Source: CAVZTX01 sp963778375 (GTDB lineage Bacteria; Chloroflexota; Ktedonobacteria; Ktedonobacterales; Ktedonobacteraceae). From it: DNA of 64,000 bases. Below are positions 16,662 through 24,696 of this stretch, in pieces (the stretch's first letter is position 1; every line of letters begins with the position of its first letter). Below the pieces are notes generated by a model. The model was given only the letters and a program-made list of their open reading frames with translations. It made no database searches and had not been told where the DNA came from. The stretch lies in the NCBI GenBank assembly GCA_963778375.1, contig CAVZTX010000006.1, positions 192,736 to 256,735 of the forward strand, read 5' to 3'. The position numbers and the translations under genes were made by a program.

Positions 16662-18017
16662 TTACTCCTCGGTGCCAAGGAAGACGCGTAGGTAGTACAT
16701 GGGTGCGTCTTGAAACATCCATTGCATGTTGGGTTCAAGTTGGGAGATGACGGTGTACCAGGAGAGGGCTTTGTACAGGATGCCGAGGCGTTGGGAGAGG
16801 GCAAATGCTTGTTGCAGGCGGTCCATGGATGCGTAGTGTGTCCAGGGGGTGAGGTATGCCTGGCGCAGGCGTTCAAGGGCGTTGTCATCATAGTAGAGGC
16901 TGTATTTGGCGACGCGCAGGGTGACGAATAGAGAGCAGAAGGGGTGCGCTAGGATGCATTCCGCGAGGTCGATGAAGACGTAGTTCTGGCCGTTGTAGAG
17001 GATGTTGCTGGTGTGCAGGTCGTCATAGCCGAGTGACGCTGGGATGGGGTAGCTTGTTAGCTCTTCGCACATCTGCTGAAGGTGTGGAACGTAGGCCAGG
17101 AGTTGGTCGTACTCGCTGCGCGGCAAGCCCTTTGGTTGGTCGATCATGAGGAAGGGGGTGGCTGCGAGGAGTTCCTGGTAGAGGTGCGGCAGGAGATGCA
17201 GGCGTCGATCTGGGCAGCCGGTGGCTTTGAGGGTGTCGAAGTGGTCGGCGAGTTGTATCTGGATGTGGGCGAACTGGCGCAGGGCTTCCTCTAAGCGTGC
17301 GGGGTCATGGAAACTGCTTCGGAGCGTTGTGCCCGCGTCTTGCATGAGCATCCAGTGTCGTTGCCGATCAGTGGCGAGCAGGTGTGGAAAGGATGGGGGA
17401 ACGAGTTGTTCGAGGGTTTCTGTGAGCGCTAGCTCGAAGGCGGTTGCGGGAGCAGGGACTTTGAAGTACAGGTTGCCTGCTGTGGTTGGGATGCGGAGCA
17501 CGGCGGACCAAGGTCTGGCTTTGATCTGCTCAGTTGAAGTGGTCTGGGTGTAACCAAGACGTGTGAGTTGCTCGTTGATCCAGGCGGTGACTTCGGCCAA
17601 CCAGCCGAGGCGCGTCCAGGGGAGGCGTTGCGGGTGATACTGATTATTTTCGACTTCGGTGAACCAGGCTTCGAGGACGGCTCGATGCTCCGGGACGGCG
17701 AGGTCGAGGTGGGCGAGTTGTGTGCGGTCGATCCAGCGTCCGTTGGCAGGAAGCGGTACGCCGGGGCTATGGTTTTCCAGGGCGAAGACGAGGTGCTGAT
17801 CCTCGCGTTCGTCGTCCTGGTAGCGATCGTAGGCGCAGTAGAGGACGGTGGTTGTGAGGCCGAGTTGCTCTTTCATTGCGGCGTTGATCTCTAGAGGAGT
17901 TTCAGCCGAATGGCGTGGTAGTATCCAGCCAGCGTCGGTGTGTAAGAGGAGCACCCGTGGCTGGCTGGTGTGCATACGAGGGATAATGCTGTAGTTGTCG
18001 TTACGTTGGTCGGACAT
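16662..18017 (-). CDS. Aminoglycoside-phosphotransferase-fold kinase with N-terminal NUDIX-like region
   Basis: The product is 451 residues. The C-terminal half has the APH/choline-kinase fold: a Lys-containing strand (NLYFKVPAP), the catalytic loop GYDDLHTSNILY and the metal-binding FIDLAE. The catalytic Asp is present but the usual His of the HGDLHxxN motif is Tyr here. The first 150 residues (RVLLLHTDAGWILPRHSAET) resemble a NUDIX-like strand pattern without a clear NUDIX box, so that part is tentative. The start lies 6 nt after the lon stop, implying co-expression. The substrate cannot be told; a small metabolite is likelier than an antibiotic. Confidence 0.7.
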   Translation of the reverse strand: MSDQRNDNYSIIPRMHTSQPRVLLLHTDAGWILPRHSAETPLEINAAMKEQLGLTTTVLYCAYDRYQDDEREDQHLVFALENHSPGVPLPANGRWIDRTQLAHLDLAVPEHRAVLEAWFTEVENNQYHPQRLPWTRLGWLAEVTAWINEQLTRLGYTQTTSTEQIKARPWSAVLRIPTTAGNLYFKVPAPATAFELALTETLEQLVPPSFPHLLATDRQRHWMLMQDAGTTLRSSFHDPARLEEALRQFAHIQIQLADHFDTLKATGCPDRRLHLLPHLYQELLAATPFLMIDQPKGLPRSEYDQLLAYVPHLQQMCEELTSYPIPASLGYDDLHTSNILYNGQNYVFIDLAECILAHPFCSLFVTLRVAKYSLYYDDNALERLRQAYLTPWTHYASMDRLQQAFALSQRLGILYKALSWYTVISQLEPNMQWMFQDAPMYYLRVFLGTEE

Positions 18018-18023
18018 GGAACT

Positions 18024-20885
18024 CTACACGTGGGCTTTGGCGGCGGCTTTTTCGACTTTGCGCCGCTTGGGCCGTTCGCGATGATTTTCCTCTTCTTTGG
18101 GTTTTTCCGCTTTGTCCAGGCCGCCTTCGAGCGCGGCGCCCAGGACCTGGCGGATGTCGGTGGCGTAGACGAAGGTCATCTGCTCGCGTAGCTCCTTGGG
18201 CAGGTCTTCCATGAGGTCCTGTTCGTTCTTTTTGGGCAGGATCACGGTGCGAATGCCGGAGCGGTAGGCGGCGAGCACTTTCTCTTTGACGCCGCCGATG
18301 GGCATGACTTTGCCACGCAGGGTGATTTCGCCGGTCATGGCGACGTCTGAGCGTACCTTGCGACCACTGGCGAGGGAGACGAGTACGGTCACCATCGTCA
18401 CGCCTGCCGAAGGGCCATCCTTGGGAATGGCTCCCGCGGGCACATGGATGTGGACGTTCTGGCCTTCGAAGACGTTACGAGGGAGGCCAAGCAATTCGGC
18501 GTTGGAACGCACGTAGCTGAGGGCGGCAATGGCCAATTCCTTCATCACGTCGCCGAGTTGGCCGGTGAGCGTCAACTGGCTGTCTTTGCCGGGCATGGCG
18601 GCGGCTTCGATGAAGATGATTTCGCCACCGACGGGCGTCCAGACGAGGCCGGTGGCGATGCCGGGACGGTCGATGCGTTCGGCGGCTTCCTCAAAGAAAC
18701 GTTGTCGACCGAGGTAGTCGGGCACTTGCTCGGAGGTCACATGGATGGGAGTCTCGCGGCCCTCGGTGATGGATTTGGCGACTTTGCGGCAGAGGGAGCC
18801 GATCTCGCGCTCGAGGTTGCGGACGCCGGCCTCGCGGGTGTAGTCGCGGGCGATGCGGCGTAGGGTGTCGTCATCGAGGGTGAGCTCGTCCGATTTCAGG
18901 CCGTTGGCTTCGAGCTGCTTGGGGAGGAGGTAGTTGCGGGCGATGTGGAGTTTCTGCTCTTCGGTGTAGCCGGTGAGTTCGAGGATTTCCATGCGGTCGC
19001 GCAACGGTGCGGGAATGGGTTCCAGGGCGTTGGCGGTGGCGATGAACATGACCCGAGAGAGGTCGAAGGGCAGGTCGAGGTAGTTGTCGCGGAAGTTATA
19101 GTTCTGTTCCGGGTCGAGCACTTCGAGCAGCGCTGAGGAGGGGTCGCCGCGCCAGTCGGCACCGACCTTGTCCACTTCGTCGAGCATGATGACGGGGTCG
19201 TTGGTGTCAACGCGGCGCAGGGTTTGCAGGATACGGCCGGGCATGGCACCGATGTAGGTGCGGCGGTGACCGCGAATTTCGGCTTCATCACGAATGCCGC
19301 CGAGGGACATACGGGCGAATTTGCGGCCGAGGGCGCGGGCGATGGATTGGCCGAGCGAGGTTTTCCCGACGCCTGGCGGACCAACGAAGCAGAGGATGGG
19401 CTCGCGGTTGATCTGGCGCGTGGCTTCCTGCGAGACGAGCGGCTGCGTCGGGCGAATGTCCTCTACTTCAACGCCGTTTTCGGTTGTTGCCATTTCTTTG
19501 CTGCGCTGTATTTGTTCGGCCATGCGTTCTTCCTTCAGACGGCGCACGGCGAGGTATTCGAGGATGCGGTCTTTGATTTTTTCGAGGTCATAGTGGTCCT
19601 GGTCAAGTACCTTGCGGGCGTGTGGCACGTCGATCTTCTCGCCGGTGCTCTTGCTCCAGGGCAGGCTGGTGAGGAGTTCAAGATAGGTGCGAATGATGCT
19701 GTATTCGGGTGAGACCGTTGGCAACTTTTCAAGGCGGGAGAGCTCGCGGTTGGCTTCTTTGAGAGCCTCTTCGGGCAATTTGGCTTCATCGATTTTGCGG
19801 CGTAGCTCGTTGATGGTGGCTTGCTCTTCGCTCTCCTCACCGAGTTCGCGCTGGATGGCCTTGAGTTGTTCACGCAGCAGGTATTCACGCTGCAACTTAC
19901 CCATTTCTTCCTGGGCGCTGTTCTGGATCTTCTTGCCGAGTTCGAGGATTTCGAGCTCGTGGGTGAGGTAGGTGCTCAGATGTTGCAGCTTTTCGCGTAC
20001 AGAGTCGAGTTCAAGCAGTTTCTGGCGCAGTTCGAGGTCCATCTGCAGGAAGGTGGCGATGACGTAGACGACCTGGCGGGCTTCCTCCAGGTTCAATGTG
20101 GCGGCCGCTACCTCTTGGGGGACGGTCTGCACCAAGGCGACTAAGCGCTGGAAGTAGCCGATGACGTTGCGCTTGATGGCCTCGGTCTCAGTGTCATCTT
20201 CCTGCGTGTCGGGTTTCATGGTGACGTGCGCGGCGAGATAGGGTTTCTCCTGCGTGAATTCGCCGATAGCGACGCGTTCGAGGCCCTGCACGATGATTTG
20301 AATGGTGCCGTCGGGCATGCGGATCATGCGGGCGACACGCGAGACGGTGCCGATTTTGAAGATATCGTCTGGCCCCGCCTGTTCCATGTCGGCGGATTTC
20401 TGGGCGACCAGCACGACCAGGCGGTCACCGCGCATGACTTCATCGATGAGGCGAATTGAGCGCTCCTGGCCGACGGCGAGCGGCTGGACGGAGAACGGGT
20501 AGATGACGGTGTCCTTGAGCGGCAAGACTGGCAAGATGTCGGGGATAGTGAGATGATCCTCTTCGTCATCGGAGTCGGAGTCGGAGGAGGAACGACTGGA
20601 TGGATGGTCGTTGCGCCAGTTACGCTCGAAGCTCCTACGGCGGGCTGCGTGTTCAGTTGAGGATGGAGAACTCTCTGATGTGGGAGGTTGTTCGGCATCC
20701 GAGTCTTCACCTTCACGATCATCGTTTTCCATCTCTTGGCTGGTATCGTTGTTCTCAGTATGTTCATCGGAGGCAACTGTAGGGGCAATCCCTTGTGGTC
20801 GGGAAGTCTCGGGGACTTCCTGCCCTTCATTTTCTGCTAGCTGCTCGTCTTTATCAAGTTCAAATTGAGTGTTATTTTCTTCCAT
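18024..20885 (-). CDS. lon: ATP-dependent protease Lon (LonA)
   Basis: A 953-residue LonA. An acidic disordered N-terminal extension of about 110 residues precedes the LON substrate-binding domain (LPVLPLKDTVIYPFSVQPL). The AAA+ module has GPPGVGKT near residue 500 and VIMLDEVDKVG. The C-terminal protease domain has the catalytic Ser in KDGPSAG near 827 and the Lys in GGVKEKVLAAYRSG near 866. It degrades misfolded and regulatory proteins in the cytoplasm. AGAAGG lies just before ATG 20885. Residues about 21-36 of the extension come from an in-frame palindromic repeat. The extension is unusual in length. Confidence 0.96.
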   Translation of the reverse strand: MEENNTQFELDKDEQLAENEGQEVPETSRPQGIAPTVASDEHTENNDTSQEMENDDREGEDSDAEQPPTSESSPSSTEHAARRRSFERNWRNDHPSSRSSSDSDSDDEEDHLTIPDILPVLPLKDTVIYPFSVQPLAVGQERSIRLIDEVMRGDRLVVLVAQKSADMEQAGPDDIFKIGTVSRVARMIRMPDGTIQIIVQGLERVAIGEFTQEKPYLAAHVTMKPDTQEDDTETEAIKRNVIGYFQRLVALVQTVPQEVAAATLNLEEARQVVYVIATFLQMDLELRQKLLELDSVREKLQHLSTYLTHELEILELGKKIQNSAQEEMGKLQREYLLREQLKAIQRELGEESEEQATINELRRKIDEAKLPEEALKEANRELSRLEKLPTVSPEYSIIRTYLELLTSLPWSKSTGEKIDVPHARKVLDQDHYDLEKIKDRILEYLAVRRLKEERMAEQIQRSKEMATTENGVEVEDIRPTQPLVSQEATRQINREPILCFVGPPGVGKTSLGQSIARALGRKFARMSLGGIRDEAEIRGHRRTYIGAMPGRILQTLRRVDTNDPVIMLDEVDKVGADWRGDPSSALLEVLDPEQNYNFRDNYLDLPFDLSRVMFIATANALEPIPAPLRDRMEILELTGYTEEQKLHIARNYLLPKQLEANGLKSDELTLDDDTLRRIARDYTREAGVRNLEREIGSLCRKVAKSITEGRETPIHVTSEQVPDYLGRQRFFEEAAERIDRPGIATGLVWTPVGGEIIFIEAAAMPGKDSQLTLTGQLGDVMKELAIAALSYVRSNAELLGLPRNVFEGQNVHIHVPAGAIPKDGPSAGVTMVTVLVSLASGRKVRSDVAMTGEITLRGKVMPIGGVKEKVLAAYRSGIRTVILPKKNEQDLMEDLPKELREQMTFVYATDIRQVLGAALEGGLDKAEKPKEEENHRERPKRRKVEKAAAKAHV
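20778..20821. repeat. Palindromic repeat, in-frame copy in lon
   Basis: TGTAGGGGCAATCCCTTGTG followed by GTCGGGAAGTCTCGGGGACT and TCCT: two adjacent hairpins. It is the near-identical reverse complement of 9874-9918, and is read here as QEVPETSRPQGIAPT in the acidic N-terminal tail of Lon. Confidence 0.85.
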
Positions 20886-20935
20886 ACGACCTTCTCAGTC
20901 CAGGGCAACAATGAATTGCGCCCCTACATGTTATT

Positions 20936-21367
20936 TTATGCGGGTAATTTGGGTAAGTCTACCCACAAGAAACCATTTTCGTAACGTGCCTTTACTTCCT
21001 CCCGGTCAATAGGTGAGGGAATAAATACTTCTACCCGAAACGGACCGTAGCGAATCTGTGCCTCGTGATAGTACAGATTGACTCCATGTTCGTGATCGTC
21101 ATGCCGTATACCGCTGACGACAAGCGCATCCTCGTACAGGGTTACCTCGATATCCTCTTCGCGCATGCCAGCGAGTTCGATTTTCACGGTCATCATTTGC
21201 GCAGACTCGTGAATATCGGCGAGCGGTCGCCATGTGACGGAACCCTGGATGCTCGCGTGTTGGCTTTGTCGTAAAGCGTCCTGTAATAGTTGGCGATAAT
21301 GTCGTTCTAATTGCTGCTGTGATCCATCGGTGTAGCGATAGGTCACGTAGCGATAGCGCATTCGCAT
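20936..21367 (-). CDS. hsp20: Small heat shock protein (Hsp20 / alpha-crystallin)
   Basis: A 143-residue small heat shock protein. The alpha-crystallin domain is clear: VKIELAGMREEDIEVTLYED, an ALVVSGIRHDD strand, YGPFRVEVFIPSPIDREEV and the closing YENGFLWVDLPK. The short C-terminal tail lacks an obvious IxI motif. It holds unfolding proteins for later refolding. It is upstream of lon on the same strand, separated by 50 nt that include a repeat fragment (20899-20925). No CIRCE element is visible in its leader. Confidence 0.92.
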   Translation of the reverse strand: MRMRYRYVTYRYTDGSQQQLERHYRQLLQDALRQSQHASIQGSVTWRPLADIHESAQMMTVKIELAGMREEDIEVTLYEDALVVSGIRHDDHEHGVNLYYHEAQIRYGPFRVEVFIPSPIDREEVKARYENGFLWVDLPKLPA

Positions 21368-21741
21368 AGTTTATTTCCTTTTGAAGCCAGGGCAGGCACG
21401 GCGTTTCTTGAAAGACAGGCTGCAACGACACTCTCGTGTCTACCTTCGGTCAGCAGCCTAAAAGGCCCCTACAGTGCAAAACCTTGCATAAGGCGGATAG
21501 TCTATTGTATCTAAATTGAAGGGCGCTACGCAAGCCTCGCTCCTGTATGATAAAGAAAAAGGCAAAAGTCAAACGACTTGTCACGCGCTTGAGACTGTGT
21601 GGGCCGCTCCTGACCCCAGATGCGTTGAGCAAGATCGTTGTGTCTTTTGCCTGCTTGGGCGAGGTATTGATAGGCGCTCCGCAAGCTCCGCTCCATTGAT
21701 GCGCGCTTCGCTGAGGCTCCTACATAAACCTATGCAATCGA
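21368..21741. other. Gene-free stretch with a duplicated short repeat
   Basis: No convincing gene is seen. A 22-bp motif of the form GGCGCTnCGCAAGCnnCGCTCC occurs twice in the same orientation, near 21524 and 21665. Another fragment near 21450 (AAAGGCCCCTACAG) resembles the end of the palindromic repeat family. Confidence 0.4.
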
Positions 21742-21948
21742 TTAGCCTATGGAAAGGTCTTTCTCACCGTCAGCGAGGGCTTTCTGACACTCTGGGCAGA
21801 GGTACTCAAACTCAGAGTGGCTATCTGAGAGCACATCGCTCTGGACAATACGAGCATACCGTAAACGGGTTGCCTTGTTACACCTTGAGCAAGTGACATA
21901 GGTTTCTGAGACGGCGGTACGTCGGGTCCCCAGAACATCCTCCTGCAT
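21742..21948 (-). CDS. Small zinc-ribbon protein of unknown function
   Basis: A 68-residue protein with two CxxC knuckles, CSRCNK and CPECQK, about 33 residues apart, which would bind one zinc ion. The N-terminus (MQEDVLGTRRTAVSETYVT) resembles small cytoplasmic zinc ribbons found next to regulators. ATG 21948 with AGG 8 nt upstream is preferred to the in-frame GTG at 21957. It stands alone between gene-free regions. A function cannot be given. Confidence 0.6.
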   Translation of the reverse strand: MQEDVLGTRRTAVSETYVTCSRCNKATRLRYARIVQSDVLSDSHSEFEYLCPECQKALADGEKDLSIG

Positions 21949-22205
21949 AACCGACACCTGCCTTTCTTTTCTGTTTCAAAGGGTGAATAATCGCACGACC
22001 CTTTTGATTATGGCACGAGAGCAACGAAAATGCAAGTTGGTTTGACGTGTTCCTAGCAATATGCTACTATGTTTCTAGATACACCATTGTTCTTCACTGC
22101 TATTGAAAGGGTGCGATCAAGCAAGCCCTTCTGGCAATTGGAGCGCGTGATTTTTACACTATGTGCAGCCCGCCAGGACCGCACAACTACAAAGGCAAAA
22201 GACAA

Positions 22206-22694
22206 ATGGTCACGCAGGCAATTAAAAACTGGCTACGTAAACTCTTCGCTTGGTGGCCCTGGAAACAGTCCACAGAGATAGAGCATATCCACGCCGCCAG
22301 TCCATTAAACAAAGGAACGACGCAAGGGGCAATAACACGTTCCACGATTGATGGAGTTGCATCTCAACCTCAATCCGGTATTGCTCAACGTCTTTCAACT
22401 ATCGAGGAGTGGCCGGAGCGCACTGTAAACCCGCTGTCCCCACCACCTCCTCCGATGCCTCCTCCGGCTGCGAATGAACTTCCAGAGACACCTCTTCCAC
22501 CACCATTGACTTCGTCTGCGAACAAGGCGGTCGATATATTTTCTTCAGATATGCCTTCTACTCCGGTTCCTATGCCTGACCGAGCACCGACTCCTGAGCA
22601 ACAATTAGAATTTCTGCACTACTTGGTGAAGCGGGGTATCGTGAATGAAGGCTTTGAAGAGGGCAAGATACCGGAACAGTATAGAAGAGAATAG
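22206..22694 (+). CDS. Proline-rich hypothetical protein
   Basis: A 162-residue soluble protein. A short amphipathic or Trp-rich N-terminus (KNWLRKLFAWWPWK) is followed by a low-complexity region with PPPPPMPPP and PETPLPPP, and a compact end (PEQQLEFLHYLVKRGIVNEG) that looks folded and helical. The Trp-rich start may touch the membrane. AAAGG lies 10 nt before ATG 22206; an in-frame ATG at 22161 is also possible. It is convergent with the gene at 22809, with a hairpin between. No family is recognised. Confidence 0.6.
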   Translation: MVTQAIKNWLRKLFAWWPWKQSTEIEHIHAASPLNKGTTQGAITRSTIDGVASQPQSGIAQRLSTIEEWPERTVNPLSPPPPPMPPPAANELPETPLPPPLTSSANKAVDIFSSDMPSTPVPMPDRAPTPEQQLEFLHYLVKRGIVNEGFEEGKIPEQYRRE

Positions 22695-22757
22695 AGTGAA
22701 CAATATAAGGTCAAGCTCAGTTTGGTCGCTAGTGTTGCCATTCCTGCTACTAGGATG

Positions 22758-22799
22758 TGTCATCCTGAGCGAAGAGAAGGATCTGCTCTCAGGATGACA
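22758..22799. terminator. REP-type hairpin between convergent genes (possible bidirectional terminator)
   Basis: TGTCATCCTGAG and CTCAGGATGACA are a perfect 12-bp inverted repeat around an 18-nt loop containing GCGAAGAGAAGGATCT. It belongs to a second repeat family in this window with the core TCATCCTGAGCGAAGCGAAG. It lies between two gene ends. Confidence 0.6.
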
Positions 22800-22808
22800 G
22801 CGTTCATT

Positions 22809-23801
22809 TTATTGCTCTGCCGCAATAAATCCTTGCGCCCTAGCATCTTCCTCGGAGACGAAGTAGACCAGATCTACCTCCTCAAGAGGCGTGTCCAGGG
22901 GATAGTAGAAGCGTGTACTGGCGACGCCCACAAACAGCGCGTCCGTCGGACGCTGCATCTTCTCTACATCGATAACTGGCAACGTGGCAACGGCAGTGCC
23001 AATGTCATCAACGAGCAGAATTTTTCCTGCGGGGCGACCAGCATTTATATCACCATTCCAGGTACCATTCTGCGGCAATTCGATAGGCTGATCCTCTTCC
23101 GTTTCCTGCTGTTGTACGACCTGCCGTCGCACAAATAGATAGGTGGTAACGCCCGCGGCAACAAGGCCAACAGCGAAGCCAACGATCATCCAGAAATTGC
23201 GATTCGGCTTGCGTGCGGGCTGTAGGAGATGTTCGCCACGCTCGACCAAATCTTCCGCAAACTTACTACCCTGTTTGGCTATCCTGCGAGTAGCCTTACT
23301 ACCGCGCTCGGCCAGTTCTTCGGTAAGCTTACCTCCACGTTTCGCCAGGTCTTGGGTTGCTCTGGTAGAAGCTTCCAGGGCTTCTTTCCCACGCTCGACA
23401 ACTTCTTCAGTCACCTGCTCGCCGCGCTTGAGCATGTTTTGGCTCCATTTAGCGCTCGACTTGCGCAGCCGCTTGACAAGTTTGCGCCGCTGCTTAGCAT
23501 TTTTACGTAGCGTCTTGCGTAACCGCTTGGCCTGAGCCTGTACCTGTTGTAGCTGTTTTGCCTGCTCTACAAGTAACTGGCGACTTTCCAGCATCATTTG
23601 ATCCAGGCGTTGGCGTACTGTAGGTGCTAGAGTTTGTGGTGTATCCTGCTGCGTTTCAGCTTGTCCGCGCAGTATTTGCGAGCGCTCGCGTATCCGTTCT
23701 GTAATCGCATTGACGAGTGGACCCGCCAGGGTAAAGGTAAGTAAACCCACTCGCAGCCAGCGGTTTCCTTTTCGTTCGCTATTCGATTGTTCGGTGTTCA
23801 T
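22809..23801 (-). CDS. Membrane protein with coiled-coil repeats and a degenerate Ada-like C-terminal domain
   Basis: A 330-residue protein. A short N-terminal hydrophobic stretch precedes a long basic coiled coil (QLQQVQAQAKRLRKTLRKNA) and several imperfect repeats of the type ERGxxxxEELxERGxKA. One transmembrane helix (MIVGFAVGLVAAGVTTYLFV) follows near residue 210. The C-terminal part (DALFVGVASTRFYYP ... VDLVYFVSEEDARAQGF) matches the shape of the Ada-type metal-binding domain FVGSxxSxxYHxP...LVYFxSxEEAxAxGY, but all metal-binding Cys are lost. Function unknown; a cell-envelope scaffold is plausible. Confidence 0.65.
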   Translation of the reverse strand: MNTEQSNSERKGNRWLRVGLLTFTLAGPLVNAITERIRERSQILRGQAETQQDTPQTLAPTVRQRLDQMMLESRQLLVEQAKQLQQVQAQAKRLRKTLRKNAKQRRKLVKRLRKSSAKWSQNMLKRGEQVTEEVVERGKEALEASTRATQDLAKRGGKLTEELAERGSKATRRIAKQGSKFAEDLVERGEHLLQPARKPNRNFWMIVGFAVGLVAAGVTTYLFVRRQVVQQQETEEDQPIELPQNGTWNGDINAGRPAGKILLVDDIGTAVATLPVIDVEKMQRPTDALFVGVASTRFYYPLDTPLEEVDLVYFVSEEDARAQGFIAAEQ

Positions 23802-23831
23802 ATGGCCTCCCTACATTGGTGACATAAAATA

Positions 23832-23850
23832 GGGCGCAATCAATGCGCCC
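23832..23850 (-). terminator. Hairpin after the 23946 gene
   Basis: GGGCGCA and TGCGCCC form a perfect 7-bp stem with a 5-nt loop. On the minus strand it is followed by TATTTTA, as in a weak intrinsic terminator. The sequence also resembles the palindromic repeat near 20899-20925. Confidence 0.55.
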
Positions 23851-23945
23851 TTCCATCTGACATACCTTTTAAGCACACAGGCTATAGTATGTCAGCTTGA
23901 AATACCCCATGTCAAGGAAGTCTGACTTCCCTATTTGGTTGCGAA

Positions 23946-24425
23946 TTAGAAATCCTCGATAGCAGCCTCGCTTAAGTTCAGTACGAGACGACAAAAGTGT
24001 AGCATTGCTGCCGCGTGTTCTAAATAAACTTCATCACCGGCATCCACCTGCTCGCTGGCAATAGCTCCACGGCGTAAGGCCCGAAGTACGATCATGACAT
24101 CATCTTTGACGGACTCATCAAGTTCACCGCGCTGCATGAGGCGAATCACCTGGCGAACAATAGAATCCACCTCGCGGCGCATTGAAGTGAGATCCGTCAA
24201 CTCGAGATCGTCATCCTCGTCATCCTCACGACCTTCGCCCTCTTCTACACTACCATCGGCCCTATCCCGAAATAATGCATCGGCTAACTGCCTGCGCCGT
24301 TTGACATCGCTTCGTAGAAGCTTCCGTCTCGTCAGGCGGGTTGCTGGGAGGTGAGTCTCGGGTTCTTCCTGCGTGACCCCTAGCTCACGTAGTAGTATGG
24401 CCAGTTCCTCTTGCCAGCCAGCCAT
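23946..24425 (-). CDS. Hypothetical acidic helical protein
   Basis: A 159-residue cytoplasmic protein. It begins MAGWQEELAILLRELGVTQE, has a basic patch (RRKLLRSDVKRRRQLADALF), a very acidic linker (EEGEGREDDEDDDLEL) and a helical C-terminal half. Start 24425 is strongly supported by AGGAGG about 7 nt upstream; the longer in-frame start at 24485 has no site. It is the first gene of a minus-strand unit preceding the coiled-coil membrane protein. No known family. Confidence 0.65.
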   Translation of the reverse strand: MAGWQEELAILLRELGVTQEEPETHLPATRLTRRKLLRSDVKRRRQLADALFRDRADGSVEEGEGREDDEDDDLELTDLTSMRREVDSIVRQVIRLMQRGELDESVKDDVMIVLRALRRGAIASEQVDAGDEVYLEHAAAMLHFCRLVLNLSEAAIEDF

Positions 24426-24632
24426 AGAGCACCTCCTCTTTTGAAATTCACTCTTCCGTGTTGCTTTGTCCGCTCTCCTGGGCACTCAGAAACGAAGCCT
24501 GGAGCTAGATAAGCACCAGGAAGAATGAGAAGTCGTTTTTAAAATAACCGCAATTCACGGCCCGAAACCTTTCTCGAAGTGTAACACAGTGTGTCATGCT
24601 TGTAAATGCCTCTGAGCTTGACTAAAATATGA

Positions 24633-24669
24633 CGGCTGTCATCCTGAGTGAAGCGAAGGATGACAGCCG
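24633..24669. repeat. REP-type hairpin, TCATCCTGAG family
   Basis: CGGCTGTCATCC and GGATGACAGCCG form a perfect 12-bp stem around TGAGTGAAGCGAA. It shares the TCATCCTGAGxGAAGCGAAGGAT core with copies at 22758 and 36160. It lies 28 nt past the menA stop and may terminate that transcript. Confidence 0.65.
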
Positions 24670-24696
24670 GTATCTCCGAATATCTATAGACAGTTG

